From Methanolinea sp. UBA473 (GTDB lineage: Archaea > Halobacteriota > Methanomicrobia > Methanomicrobiales > Methanospirillaceae), in contig DAEV01000112.1 in assembly GCA_002509495.1 (NCBI GenBank), positions 4,411 through 49,876 of the forward strand: a DNA stretch of 45,466 bases, in the 5' to 3' direction. The position numbers and the translations under genes were made by a program. Shown piece after piece: positions 8,587 through 16,644 of this stretch. The notes under the pieces are model-generated. The model saw only the letters and a program-made list of their open reading frames with translations, was not told the DNA's origin and made no database searches. How positions within the stretch are numbered: position 1 is the first letter of the stretch; every line of letters starts with the position of its first letter.

Positions 8587-9471
8587 TCAGGTCCCTCCTG
8601 CCGCCCAGCCCTCGTCGGAGCATTTCCCGTTGTTCCCGATACGCGGGCTCTCCAGGTGGCCAGGGCAGAACGATCCCGGTCTGGCGGCCGGGTCGCAGAG
8701 ATACTCCGTAATTCGCCGGATCACCTCAGGGTTTCTTGGGAGGTGGAGGTGGCAGTACTGGTCCGCGTCCCGTTCGAGGGAAGCGGGATCTGCTGGGAGG
8801 ATGTCAAACCCCGCCCCGGGGAGCCAGGAGTCGAGGTGCGGAACGATCCCGTCGCCCGAATAGGTCGTTCTCCAGCCTTCCGGGGAACAGACCCAGGTTT
8901 TGCCCCGGAAGGAGGGGAAGAACTCCGGGACCGCATCGGGGTTGCGTGTCAGGATCAGCCGGTAGGAGATGTCCTTCCGCAGGCCGGCGGTTCGGAGCGC
9001 AATCATCGCCTCGCTCCCGGGCCGGAATTGCCGGACAATGACGTCCTCTTCAGGGTTGAACCTGCGCGGCACGAAGACCCCGCCGAGTGTGCGGATGATG
9101 CGGGGCCCGTACCGGGGATCGAAGAAGATCTCTGCAAGGCTGGAGCCGTTGTTGGGCGGCCCGAGCCCGATGAGCTGGCGGATTTTCACACTCCGGGCGT
9201 CTCCGTCCATCACCTCCAGCATGTACCTCGCGATGCCGGTTCCCATGGAATGACAGACCATGTCCACGGGGCCGGAGCAGCCTGTCTCGTCGCGCCGGGC
9301 CCGGAGGTATGCCTGGAGGGATGCTGCAATTGTTTCGAGACCGGCCCCTTTCATCCCCGAGTGATCGAAGATCCAGCAGGGTATCGACCGATCTGCCAAA
9401 ACCCCGGAAAGGCGGTCCCAGATCCCGGGATGGCTCTTCCATCCATGCACCAGGACAACGGGACTGCGCAT
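8587..9471 (-). CDS. alpha/beta hydrolase, lipase-like
   Basis: VVLVHGWKSHPGIWDRL at the N-terminus gives the oxyanion-hole HG motif. VCHSMGTG is the nucleophile elbow, with Ser at about residue 75. GDGIVP holds the likely catalytic Asp and the HLHLPR region supplies the His. The order and spacing are those of lipase or PGAP1-like serine esterases. The cytoplasmic form is likely, as no signal peptide is seen. The start is the ATG at 9471; an in-frame GTG at 9480 is possible, and neither has a Shine-Dalgarno sequence, so the transcript may be nearly leaderless. It is directly upstream of the YwbE gene with no gap. Confidence 0.82.
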   Translation of the reverse strand: MRSPVVLVHGWKSHPGIWDRLSGVLADRSIPCWIFDHSGMKGAGLETIAASLQAYLRARRDETGCSGPVDMVCHSMGTGIARYMLEVMDGDARSVKIRQLIGLGPPNNGSSLAEIFFDPRYGPRIIRTLGGVFVPRRFNPEEDVIVRQFRPGSEAMIALRTAGLRKDISYRLILTRNPDAVPEFFPSFRGKTWVCSPEGWRTTYSGDGIVPHLDSWLPGAGFDILPADPASLERDADQYCHLHLPRNPEVIRRITEYLCDPAARPGSFCPGHLESPRIGNNGKCSDEGWAAGGT

Positions 9472-9499
9472 CGCGATCACGAACAGAAAATGTTGTGTT

Positions 9500-9511
9500 C
9501 TATCGTGATAG
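9500..9511. promoter_or_regulatory. short dyad between divergent hydrolase and YkgJ genes
   Basis: CTATC-GT-GATAG is a perfect 5-bp inverted repeat in the 149-nt gap between two divergent genes. It sits 29 nt upstream of the hydrolase start and 110 nt from the YkgJ start. It could be a small operator; the short arms make chance occurrence quite possible. Confidence 0.25.
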
Positions 9512-9620
9512 AGGTTTTGAATCCGACAGGTGGAAAAATCCCGGCGAATCCCTTATTCGTTCACGGACCAAACCCGTAACAATGGTCCTGTCGTTCTCCA
9601 CCCCGGTAGGGAGGGAGTAG

Positions 9621-10103
9621 ATGCCGTTCTTCTGCCAGCAGTGCGGGGAGTGCTGCAGCCACATGGGGGTCGTTCACCGGATCAGGGAAGAGATTGGCGA
9701 GTTCCGGTTTCTGCTAGTCAACGAATACACAGGGGAGGTGACCCCGGTGGAGATCGATCCGGACAAGATTGCCCTCTTCGAGGATCGCAGCATCTTTACT
9801 TCCTTTCCCGAGGCCTGCCCGTTTCTCCGGAGGGACGTTGCCGGTGAAAGGATCTGCTGCACGGTCCACCTGTCGTGGCCGGAGATCTGCAAGGAATTCT
9901 CGTGCTGGAGGATCCTGATCCTCGACCCGGCAGGCAGGAGATCGGGACGGGTCATGGGGGCCCGTTACCTGGTCTGCGAGGACGAACAACTCTATTCGAT
10001 CTGGAGAAAACGGCTCGACGAGATCGGGGTTGTGGATGACGGGAGCTGGGACAGGGAACTGATAACGCTCGCGGAAGAGCATGGGTATAGGGTGTATCGA
10101 TAG
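9621..10103 (+). CDS. YkgJ family cysteine-cluster protein
   Basis: The 160-residue protein opens with FFCQQCGECCSHMG, the CxxCGxCC cluster of the YkgJ/DUF-type Fe-S or zinc-binding family. Later conserved cysteines lie in FPEACPFLR, ICCTVHLSWPEICKEFSCW and LVCED, as usual for the family, where the paired clusters are thought to bind a metal. The start is well supported: GGGAGG lies about 7 nt before the ATG. The precise role is unknown; homologues are annotated only as putative zinc- or iron-chelating domain proteins. It converges on the uracil-DNA glycosylase gene. Confidence 0.85.
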   Translation: MPFFCQQCGECCSHMGVVHRIREEIGEFRFLLVNEYTGEVTPVEIDPDKIALFEDRSIFTSFPEACPFLRRDVAGERICCTVHLSWPEICKEFSCWRILILDPAGRRSGRVMGARYLVCEDEQLYSIWRKRLDEIGVVDDGSWDRELITLAEEHGYRVYR

Positions 10104-10114
10104 GGTCCAGAGTA

Positions 10115-10130
10115 AGGGGGCCTGGCCCCT
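10115..10130. terminator. hairpin between converging YkgJ and uracil-DNA glycosylase genes
   Basis: AGGGG and CCCCT arms with a 6-nt loop lie 11 nt after the YkgJ stop and 53 nt past the glycosylase stop. The position suits a bidirectional terminator or a barrier to readthrough; there is no strong T-run. Confidence 0.35.
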
Positions 10131-10183
10131 CGACCCCGGGGGCGACCGGTATTGCGAATATGGAGAGATCGTGCATAGTCCAA

Positions 10184-10801
10184 TCAGCCTCGCTCCTCCT
10201 CTCGCAGGAATTTTTCCAGCCTCCCGAAATCCGCCTCCAGCGCACCTCTCGAAGGGGGATTGTGGGTTACCACGGCAGGATGGTACACCGGGACGATCCG
10301 GATGTCCCGGCCCAGGTCCGGGTCCCGGACCTGGAAGACTTTTCCCCGTACTCCCGCAAGGGAGGGGTAGTGCAGCCCGTACACCCGGAAGAGAGCCTTT
10401 GCAGCGGTGTTGCCCATCGGGACGATGAACCGGGGAGAGAGGAGGGCGATCTGGCGTTTCAGGTACGGCAGGCAGGCTTCGATCTCCCGCTCCTTTGGGG
10501 CGCGGTTGGCAGGGGGCCGGCATTTCACGATGCTCGTGATAAACACCGCTTCCCGCGTGAGCCCGGCAGAGAGGAGGAGGCCTGTGAGGATCGTTCCTGC
10601 CCGCCCGACGAAGGGCCGCCCGGTCTCGTCCTCCTTCCTTCCCGGCCCCTCGCCGAGGAGGAGGAGACGGGATGGGACCGGTCCCTCGCCCGGGACGGCC
10701 AGGGTCCGGGATGCCGCCAGGTCGCAGAGATGGCAACAGGAGATCTCCCGTTCAAGATCACCCATGGCGGGCGGCGTGTTCCTGTCCGAATACCGGGTCA
10801 T
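10184..10801 (-). CDS. family 4 (thermostable-type, Fe-S) uracil-DNA glycosylase
   Basis: It removes uracil from DNA as the first step of base excision repair. The 205-residue protein carries the four family-4 Fe-S cysteines (C23 and C26 in CHLC, C94 in VKCRPP, C110 in IEAC). It also has the active-site motif LGEGPGRKEDETGRPFVGRAG in one block of residues 49-69, with the GEGPG loop and the conserved Glu, and a C-terminal VYHPAVV loop. The start ATG at 10801 has GAGGAG 8 nt upstream. Archaeal family-B polymerases stall at template uracil, and one is encoded 30 kb to the right, so the two belong to the same maintenance pathway in function though not in an operon. Confidence 0.9.
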   Translation of the reverse strand: MTRYSDRNTPPAMGDLEREISCCHLCDLAASRTLAVPGEGPVPSRLLLLGEGPGRKEDETGRPFVGRAGTILTGLLLSAGLTREAVFITSIVKCRPPANRAPKEREIEACLPYLKRQIALLSPRFIVPMGNTAAKALFRVYGLHYPSLAGVRGKVFQVRDPDLGRDIRIVPVYHPAVVTHNPPSRGALEADFGRLEKFLREEERG

Positions 10802-10998
10802 GGGGGGAACTCCTCATTGGTATTAGTTCCATGTATTCGTAATCGTTCTGGGATGATCCCGCTGGGGGATACATCTGCAGAAACTAAAATCCGCGGTCAA
10901 TTGGGGAGAACACTACTGATATCATCAGCAATGACCCAATCATTTAAGGCAGTGGAATTCCCTCGTCCTGCATTCCTGCGACAGACGGAACGATAACG

Positions 10999-11616
10999 AT
11001 GCTCGAGATGCTCCTCCTCGGATTTGTGATCGGTCTTACCGGAGCCCTGGCGCCAGGCCCCACCCTCGTTGCGGCGATCCAGTCTGCGGTGAAAGGGGGA
11101 TGGCCGGCCGGGCCGAAGATATCCCTGGGGCATATCGCCGTGGAGACGGTCCTGTTCGTCATCGTGGTATTCTGGCTGGGATCGTCGTCCGCGATCCAGG
11201 CGTATGCCCCTTATATCGCCGTTGTGGGAGGCATCGCCCTGGTTGCCTTCGGCATCCTGACGATCCGCGGAAGCACAACGGCAACCCTCGGCGGCGACGA
11301 CCAGGGGCGAGGGGGAGACCCGGTGATGGCCGGGGTGGTTACGAGCGCATCCAATCCATATTTCTGGATCTGGTGGCTTACGGTGGGGAGCGCGTTCCTC
11401 CTGGCGGCCTCCCGGCAATCGATCCTGATGGCGGTTGCCTTCATCGTGGGTCACTGGGGGGCGGACATTGGATGGTACACCCTGGTCTCCACCGGGATCC
11501 ACCAGGGGAGGAGCATCCTTGATCAAAAGACCTATACCCGGATCCTCGCCCTCTGTGGCATCTTCCTGGTCCTGTTCGGCCTCTACTACCTTCTCTCGGC
11601 AGTTACCGGGATGTGA
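10999..11616 (+). CDS. LysE/RhtB family exporter
   Basis: The 205-residue protein has six membrane helices. The opening LLLGFVIGLTGALAPGPTLVAAI matches the LysE motif GxxxGxxPGPxxxxxxxxxxxxG. SNPYFWIWWLTVGSAFLL is the second conserved block (NP in helix 4). Family members export amino acids or other small solutes; the substrate is unknown. No Shine-Dalgarno sequence is visible before the ATG. A weak TATA-like CATTTAAGG near 10940 would allow a short leader. The gene is divergent from the uracil-DNA glycosylase gene. Confidence 0.87.
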   Translation: MLEMLLLGFVIGLTGALAPGPTLVAAIQSAVKGGWPAGPKISLGHIAVETVLFVIVVFWLGSSSAIQAYAPYIAVVGGIALVAFGILTIRGSTTATLGGDDQGRGGDPVMAGVVTSASNPYFWIWWLTVGSAFLLAASRQSILMAVAFIVGHWGADIGWYTLVSTGIHQGRSILDQKTYTRILALCGIFLVLFGLYYLLSAVTGM

Positions 11617-11713
11617 CACCGCGGGGTAGACTTAAATCACATGGTTCTCATCGGGAACACGAGCATACAAAATGAAAATGGCGGAGCCATTTTTATATTA
11701 AAAAAGGCAGCCA

Positions 11714-12550
11714 TCAATCCTGCGGGTTGAAAAGGCTGGCCAGTTCCAGGGGCTTTGACTTTTTCCGGAAATAGGAGAAGAGCCCCTCGCCCCAGGCAAC
11801 CGCTTTCGCGTTGTTGGAGAAAAGGTCGCAGGAACTGTCGTAGAGGTTGGTATCCTTCTTGAAAAGACCGAGGGAGAGGTATCGATCGGTGACAGTCAGT
11901 CCTACCTTGAGGGGCTCACGGGTCACCCCGATCTTGAAGTTGGAATAATCCGCAAGCCCTGCCATGTTGGATGCATAAGGCTCCTTTTTTAAAATATTGA
12001 TCACATCCTCGTTCACGAGGAGTTCCACCGGCACTCCCTCCAGCACTTTCTGGGCGAGGAAGCTGGCAAGGCCAGGGCTTGCCACAGAAGAGAGCCCGTG
12101 GATGTACTGGGCATTCTTGAGGATGTCGATATAGTGAGTGTATACAAAGAACATGTCCGTGGAGGTGTCGTACTTCACCTCCGCATTGCGAAGTTCTCCG
12201 AGGCGTGCGAGGAACTCCCGCGGGATGGCGGAGAGATCGTGGTCGGCCCAGAACATCTGGTGTTCCCCGATCCCTCCCATCAGCGTGACGTACTGTTCCA
12301 CCTGCTCTGCAACGACCATGCCCAGTGCGGTCAACCGGTAATCGTATGCCACGGGTTCGACAAGCCCCGCCCGCTCAAGGCTTCGGATCTTCGGGATGAT
12401 AGCCTGGGACGTGCTCCCGGTAACCTTTCTCAATCGCGCAAGGGATGCGCTCCCGGCGATAAGAGTAAGCAATGTCTGGACCTTCAGGCGCGAACTGTAG
12501 ACAGAGTGGATCACCTGGTGGTGGCGGTCGTAGATCTCCAGGATGTCCAT
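11714..12550 (-). CDS. HTH regulator with FilR1 domain (DUF1724)
   Basis: The N-terminal 75 residues form a winged helix (RLKVQTLLTLIAGSASLARL then TSQAIIPKIRSLERAGLVE). The rest, about 90-270, is the archaeal FilR1 domain, with the segments DLSAIPREFLARLGELRNAEV and NAKAVAWGEGLFSYFRKKSK typical of its end. FilR1 in methanogens is the response-side partner of the FilI histidine kinase, but most paralogues are orphan regulators as here. I prefer the ATG at 12550, because a good TATA box (CTTTTTAT, 12591-12598) predicts transcription start near 12568. An ATG at 12571 is in frame. It lies just downstream of UbiA on the same strand and may regulate it. Confidence 0.85.
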   Translation of the reverse strand: MDILEIYDRHHQVIHSVYSSRLKVQTLLTLIAGSASLARLRKVTGSTSQAIIPKIRSLERAGLVEPVAYDYRLTALGMVVAEQVEQYVTLMGGIGEHQMFWADHDLSAIPREFLARLGELRNAEVKYDTSTDMFFVYTHYIDILKNAQYIHGLSSVASPGLASFLAQKVLEGVPVELLVNEDVINILKKEPYASNMAGLADYSNFKIGVTREPLKVGLTVTDRYLSLGLFKKDTNLYDSSCDLFSNNAKAVAWGEGLFSYFRKKSKPLELASLFNPQD

Positions 12551-12590
12551 ATGATGTAGTACTATCACCATCCCGGCAATATGTCATTCG

Positions 12591-12598
12591 ATAAAAAG
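12591..12598 (-). promoter_or_regulatory. TATA box for the FilR1-type regulator
   Basis: CTTTTTAT on the minus strand lies in the gap after the UbiA stop, about 26 nt before an expected transcription start near 12568, which leaves a leader of roughly 18 nt to the ATG at 12550. The regulator therefore probably has its own promoter even if UbiA transcripts also read through. Confidence 0.45.
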
Positions 12599-12612
12599 CG
12601 GGAATTGAAGGA

Positions 12613-13581
12613 TTAGGTAAGATTGAGGAGATGACCGACCGGCCCGACGCCTGTTGTTATGAGGAATAAGAATCCGCCCACAGCCAGGAACTGCCCGTCG
12701 GAGACGACGTCACAGAGGAGGTCCGTATTTTTCAGGCGGTCGATGGACAGGATGCAGGCCTGGGAGTAGGCGAGGGAGACCGCGAGAGCCGCCAGGGCTG
12801 CGGCCCATCGGATTGCATAGAGGCCAAGGGTGACGAGCACGGCACCGCATGCAAGGTTGATCAGGGTCAGGACAATTTTTGTCCTGCGGATCCCGAGGAT
12901 CACCGGAATGGTGGCGACCCCCGTGGCTGCGTCGCCGGTCCTGTCCCGGATATCGGGTAACACGGACGCCACGAACGTCCAGGAGAAGATGAAAAGAAAG
13001 TTGACAAGGGTGCAGAGGCCGATGGACCCGTTGCTCATCGCAACCGGGAGAAGGGAAAAGGAGGCGCCCCAGGCTCCTGAAACGAGAATGTTCTTCCCCA
13101 GTGGGATCTCTTTTAATCGCCGGTACTTCCATCCAGGGGGAAACACTGTGACGCTGTAAAGGGTTCCGGAGACGATCGGGATAGCGGCGACCAGGGCTGC
13201 GGAGAGACCGTGCATCGCGGCGAGGATGAGAGCCAGGGCATACGCGAGGATTGCGGAAAGGAACAGGATCTTTGAGTACCTGCAGGTGATACGGAACCTG
13301 TCTGCATGATTGAGGGCGTCTTCGGCCTCATCGGTCCTTCTGTTCAGGTTATACACCGAGAAGACTACCAGGGCAAGGACCGCTGCAATCTGGGCGGTCC
13401 AGAGAATTCCCTGGAGAGCGCAGGAGGTGTAGGCCATGCCAACGGCGGCCAAGGCCAGGAAGAGTGAGCTGTACAGGAAAAATTCCCAGGTTTTTCTTGC
13501 GGTCTTCACAAGACCGGTTAAGAGTGCTGCCGGGTCAAAGTTACTGTCGATGGCTGATTCACAGGGGGTAATGTACTCCAT
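12613..13581 (-). CDS. UbiA family prenyltransferase
   Basis: UbiA enzymes transfer a polyprenyl group from its diphosphate to an aromatic ring or glycerol lipid within the membrane. The 322-residue protein has about nine helices and both Mg-diphosphate motifs: NRRTDEAED (NxxxDxxxD, residues about 101-109), and DIRDRTGD (DxxDxxxD) in the second bundle. Both are intact, so it should be active. The acceptor cannot be told: lipid assembly (geranylgeranylglyceryl phosphate) and quinone-like cofactors are both possible. The ATG at 13581 follows a leader that carries two abutting 19-bp palindromes. A FilR1-type regulator gene follows on the same strand. Confidence 0.88.
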   Translation of the reverse strand: MEYITPCESAIDSNFDPAALLTGLVKTARKTWEFFLYSSLFLALAAVGMAYTSCALQGILWTAQIAAVLALVVFSVYNLNRRTDEAEDALNHADRFRITCRYSKILFLSAILAYALALILAAMHGLSAALVAAIPIVSGTLYSVTVFPPGWKYRRLKEIPLGKNILVSGAWGASFSLLPVAMSNGSIGLCTLVNFLFIFSWTFVASVLPDIRDRTGDAATGVATIPVILGIRRTKIVLTLINLACGAVLVTLGLYAIRWAAALAALAVSLAYSQACILSIDRLKNTDLLCDVVSDGQFLAVGGFLFLITTGVGPVGHLLNLT

Positions 13582-13596
13582 ACAGAGTATAGTACA
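13573..13596. promoter_or_regulatory. imperfect dyad over the UbiA start codon
   Basis: GTACT and AGTAC arms flank a shorter ATAC-aga-GTAT dyad, and the whole covers the UbiA ATG. It could be an mRNA hairpin hiding the start or part of the operator region. The arms are short and bulged. Confidence 0.3.
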
Positions 13597-13609
13597 CGAA
13601 GAGATTCAC

Positions 13610-13647
13610 ATTCATCGCGCCGATGAATATTCATCGCAGCGATGAAT
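13610..13647. promoter_or_regulatory. tandem perfect palindromic operator upstream of UbiA
   Basis: Two 19-bp perfect inverted repeats abut without a gap: ATTCATCGCGCCGATGAAT (13610-13628) and ATTCATCGCAGCGATGAAT (13629-13647). Both use the half-site ATTCATCG around a 3-nt centre, so centres are 19 bp apart, roughly two helical turns. They lie just downstream of a TATA-like AATATTTAT on the minus strand and cover the expected transcription start of UbiA. This is the layout of a cooperative repressor site. The neighbouring FilR1-type regulator is the nearest candidate protein (inference). Confidence 0.8.
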
Positions 13648-13660
13648 CTGAAAAGCCGTG

Positions 13661-13669
13661 ATAAATATT
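13661..13669 (-). promoter_or_regulatory. TATA box for UbiA
   Basis: AATATTTAT on the minus strand, 80 nt before the UbiA ATG. A start about 25 nt downstream would fall inside the second palindrome, near 13640. Confidence 0.45.
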
Positions 13670-13839
13670 GAATACCGGCACACATGTCATTTCGGAGACA
13701 GGGTTCATCGGAGAGAGCATGCCCCACATCCCGCGTACAATAGATGTAGCATTATCGTCCTTTCAGACTGGCAAGAATCTTTCTCCGGGCTCCCCGGACA
13801 CCCATTTGAGTGCACCCAGGTTGGGGGGGATCATCACCA

Positions 13840-14271
13840 ATGGATGATCAGTGGCGGTCCCGGGCAGGGGAGCTCCTGCTCCAATCTTTCCTTGCAGCCC
13901 AGGTGCTGATGCCGCACCATGAGAGCGAGTCCGAGATCTTCAGGAAGTTCCTTGAAAATTATGGCATCGTCATCAATGAGGTAGAGATTCACATCATCGA
14001 AGAGAACACGCTGGGTGAAAACCAGGTCGTGATCGGGACGTTCTTCCTCCGCTTCCAGAGATCCAGGGAAGGAGGGACCGAAAAGGTCTGGGCCCAGGGA
14101 TTGATCACGGTAAAAATCGATCGCAAAGGCGAGGTTGTCGTCAAGTTCACCTCTCCTACGTACCAGTTCATGATAAGAATGAACAATCCGAACCTTTCCG
14201 GGCAGGCCATCCGCTCCGGCGGCAATCTCATGGAAATATACCAGATGCCCCGCGACCTGGGCAAAGTGTAA
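13840..14271 (+). CDS. hypothetical protein
   Basis: I do not recognise this 143-residue soluble protein. It begins MDDQWRSRAGELLLQ, has an amphipathic helical first third, then alternating strands (VINEVEIHIIEENT, VVIGTFFLRFQ, GLITVKIDRKGEVVVKF) and ends IYQMPRDLGKV. No cysteine pairs or known catalytic motifs are visible. I chose the ATG at 13840 because a G-run (GGGGGGG) lies about 9 nt upstream; an ATG at 13810 is in frame and would put that G-run inside the gene. It is divergent from UbiA, so the palindrome region may serve both. Confidence 0.65.
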   Translation: MDDQWRSRAGELLLQSFLAAQVLMPHHESESEIFRKFLENYGIVINEVEIHIIEENTLGENQVVIGTFFLRFQRSREGGTEKVWAQGLITVKIDRKGEVVVKFTSPTYQFMIRMNNPNLSGQAIRSGGNLMEIYQMPRDLGKV

Positions 14272-14545
14272 GGCGATTTCCCTCCCCCCCGCCGGAATAA
14301 GGGCCTGCCTTTCTCCCCCTCTGCCCGCGTAGCGGGAATTAAGAAGTCTCAGATCCCTGCTCTTGTAGCGGAGTACGGGGATCGGGACTAAAGGTGGAAT
14401 TGGTGCGTTCCTGCGGGAATATCGCACCGGGGGTGAACCGCTGGGTCTTCGATCTCCAGAAAACCACCCCTACCATAGAATATACAGGCCGGAACGATTA
14501 TACCCAAACGCGATTCTGAAAGGATGGTACAGGAAGTGAATCGAA

Positions 14546-15097
14546 ATGGAAGAATCGTATACATTGTCCGTGTATGAAGTGAAGTGGGGGGCGTTTGTCC
14601 TTGCAGGGATCCTCGCTCTGCTCCTGGGGCTGCTGATCGTTATGTTCCCGGGTCTTGCCGAGACCGCGATCATGGTACTTTTTGGAATCCTCCTGGTCGT
14701 TGCAGGAATCATCGTGGTGATCACCTCACTTCTCGCCCCCGCAGGAGCCCCGAGGTCCGCTCTCGGGATGCTGCTCGGAGTGCTTGTGTTCCTTGCAGGC
14801 ATAGCAGCGATCATCTATCCGCTGGTTGCGGGAGCCATCCTTGCGGTGGTGATCGCAATATTCATGTTGCTCCTGGGAGTTACGCAGGTCTATCTTGCGA
14901 TGGAAGACAAGGGCGCCCCGCACAGGACCCTCCTTGCGATCTCAGGGATCCTCGGGATCCTCTTTGCAGTCCTCGTGATGATCTTTCCATTCCTGGGTGG
15001 ACTGATCCTGTTCGGGGTCCTGATTGGGGCGTATTTCATCCTCTTCGGGCTCCTTTCCCTGGCATCCGGCTTCGTCATCCGGTCGGTGCAGAAGTGA
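14546..15097 (+). CDS. HdeD family membrane protein (DUF308)
   Basis: The 183-residue protein has six helices as three hairpins, each with the family rhythm: LAGILALLLGLLIVMFPG, LGVLVFLAGIAAIIYPLVAG and ISGILGILFAVLVMIFPF. The repeated GxxxxxxGxxxxxxP pattern is the DUF308 signature. HdeD of Escherichia coli contributes to acid resistance at high cell density; the archaeal role is unknown. The start ATG lies 25 nt after an AGGATGGTACAGG stretch. The protein is somewhat hydrophilic only at its first 12 residues. It is convergent with the cardiolipin synthase gene. Confidence 0.87.
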   Translation: MEESYTLSVYEVKWGAFVLAGILALLLGLLIVMFPGLAETAIMVLFGILLVVAGIIVVITSLLAPAGAPRSALGMLLGVLVFLAGIAAIIYPLVAGAILAVVIAIFMLLLGVTQVYLAMEDKGAPHRTLLAISGILGILFAVLVMIFPFLGGLILFGVLIGAYFILFGLLSLASGFVIRSVQK

Positions 15098-15135
15098 TCG
15101 GGAGGGAGGGATCCGGCAGGATCTCTCCCCTCTGT

Positions 15136-16572
15136 CTACAGGAGTGGGGAAAAAAGACGGGAGATCGATTCTTTAAACTTTACCCGGAGAGACCGGTTAC
15201 GGTATGCAGCGAGCGTGAGTTCTTTGCACCCGGGCAGATCCTCCATGAATGCCGTTTCCATTCCGCGTGCTAACTCCGGATCGTAGACAAATGCATTTGC
15301 TTCGAAGTTCAGGCGGAAGCTCCGTACATCCCAGTTGGCGCTTCCCACCGAAGAGACGAGTCCGTCCACCACGATCGTCTTGGAATGTATGAATCCCTTC
15401 TCATACGTGTAAGCCCGGACGCCCGCTTCTAAAAGATCCCCGATGTACGAGTAACTCGACCAGTACACAAAGGGGTGGTCGGGCTTTGTGGGGAAGATGA
15501 TCCGGACGTCAACACCGGAGAGTGCTGCGATGCGAAGTGCATCGCTCACGCTCTCGTCCGGGATGAAATAGGGTGTCTGGATGAAGACATTCTTCCTCGC
15601 GGAATTGATCATCTTCAAATAGCCTTCCTTGATCTGGTTCCACCTGGCATCCGGGCCGCTCGATACCACCTGCATGGGTGTGGCGTTCCCCCCCTCCAGC
15701 TCGGGGAAATACCGGTGTGCAAGATGGGGTGACTCTTTCGTGGCATAACTCCAGTCCAGGAAGAACCGGACCTGGAGCGACCATACTCCATCCCCGTGGA
15801 TCCGGATCGCGGTGTCCCGCCAGTAACCAAGGGGGCCTTCGCTCAGATACTCGACCCCGATGTTGAATCCCCCGATGAATCCGGTCTTCCCATCAATGAC
15901 CGCGATCTTCCGGTGGTTGCGGTAGTTGATGCGGAAGTTCAGGGGTCCTATCAGGGAGGGAAAGAAGACCGCGACCCTGACCCCTGCGTGCTGGAGATCC
16001 CTGACCTTCCTCTTGTTGAACCGCGTACCCACCGCATCGTACAGGAGCCTGACCTCCACCCCTTCCCGTGCCTTCTCCTTAAGAAGGGAGAGGAGTTCGT
16101 TCCCCAGCCGGTCGTCTCGGATGATATAGTACTCCAGGTGCACATGGTCCCTGGCGCCCCGGATGGCGGCGAAGAGTGCATCGAACTTGTCGTGTCCGTC
16201 CGTGTAGAGGTCGACACGGTTGCTGCGGGAGAGGTAGGACATCGAGTTCTCAAGGAACATCTCCATCATCCCCCGGTAGGGCTCCAGGGCCCTGTCCGGC
16301 AGGATGAGTTCGCGGGATGTGAGTTCCCGTTTCTGTTCCCCGATCAACTGGTGAAGGTACTGGTCGTCCTGTGCTTTCATCCGGAAGAGTTTGCGTTTGT
16401 AAAAATTCTGGCCGAACAGGAGGTAGAGGATGAAGCCTATGATGGGGATCGCGAAGAGGATCAGGATCCATCCGAGGGCTGCGGTAGGGTTCTTTCGCTC
16501 GAAGAAGACCAGGCCGATCGCGAGGAAGATATTGATGACCAGGAAGAAAGGGTCGATCAGATCGGGAAACAT
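15136..16572 (-). CDS. cls: cardiolipin synthase, phospholipase D family
   Basis: It condenses phosphatidylglycerol-type lipids into cardiolipin. The 478-residue protein begins with two membrane helices (PLDN-like), then has two complete HKD motifs: NHRKIAVIDG (H220, K222, D227) and HSKTIVVDG (H396, K398, D403), with GGFN and GSAN tails. The length and layout match bacterial ClsA and the archaeal enzyme described in Methanospirillum, which acts on archaeal phosphatidylglycerol to give archaeal cardiolipins (established for that enzyme; inferred here). A SPxxFxIPDE-like segment (TPYFIPDE) precedes the second motif as usual. It stands alone on its strand, ending 38 nt from the converging HdeD gene. 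Confidence 0.92.
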   Translation of the reverse strand: MFPDLIDPFFLVINIFLAIGLVFFERKNPTAALGWILILFAIPIIGFILYLLFGQNFYKRKLFRMKAQDDQYLHQLIGEQKRELTSRELILPDRALEPYRGMMEMFLENSMSYLSRSNRVDLYTDGHDKFDALFAAIRGARDHVHLEYYIIRDDRLGNELLSLLKEKAREGVEVRLLYDAVGTRFNKRKVRDLQHAGVRVAVFFPSLIGPLNFRINYRNHRKIAVIDGKTGFIGGFNIGVEYLSEGPLGYWRDTAIRIHGDGVWSLQVRFFLDWSYATKESPHLAHRYFPELEGGNATPMQVVSSGPDARWNQIKEGYLKMINSARKNVFIQTPYFIPDESVSDALRIAALSGVDVRIIFPTKPDHPFVYWSSYSYIGDLLEAGVRAYTYEKGFIHSKTIVVDGLVSSVGSANWDVRSFRLNFEANAFVYDPELARGMETAFMEDLPGCKELTLAAYRNRSLRVKFKESISRLFSPLL

Positions 16573-16644
16573 CAGATCACAGGACTGTCTTGTTTAGGAG
16601 AAGTGGGGGAGCAGGGCGATGTATCTTTCGCTATTTCAGTCGGA

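Noticed and set aside
14272..14545. possible tRNA or structured RNA in the gap before the HdeD gene
   Set aside because: Only a short CCCGC-gta-GCGGG hairpin is seen; there is no cloverleaf or TPsiC-like sequence.
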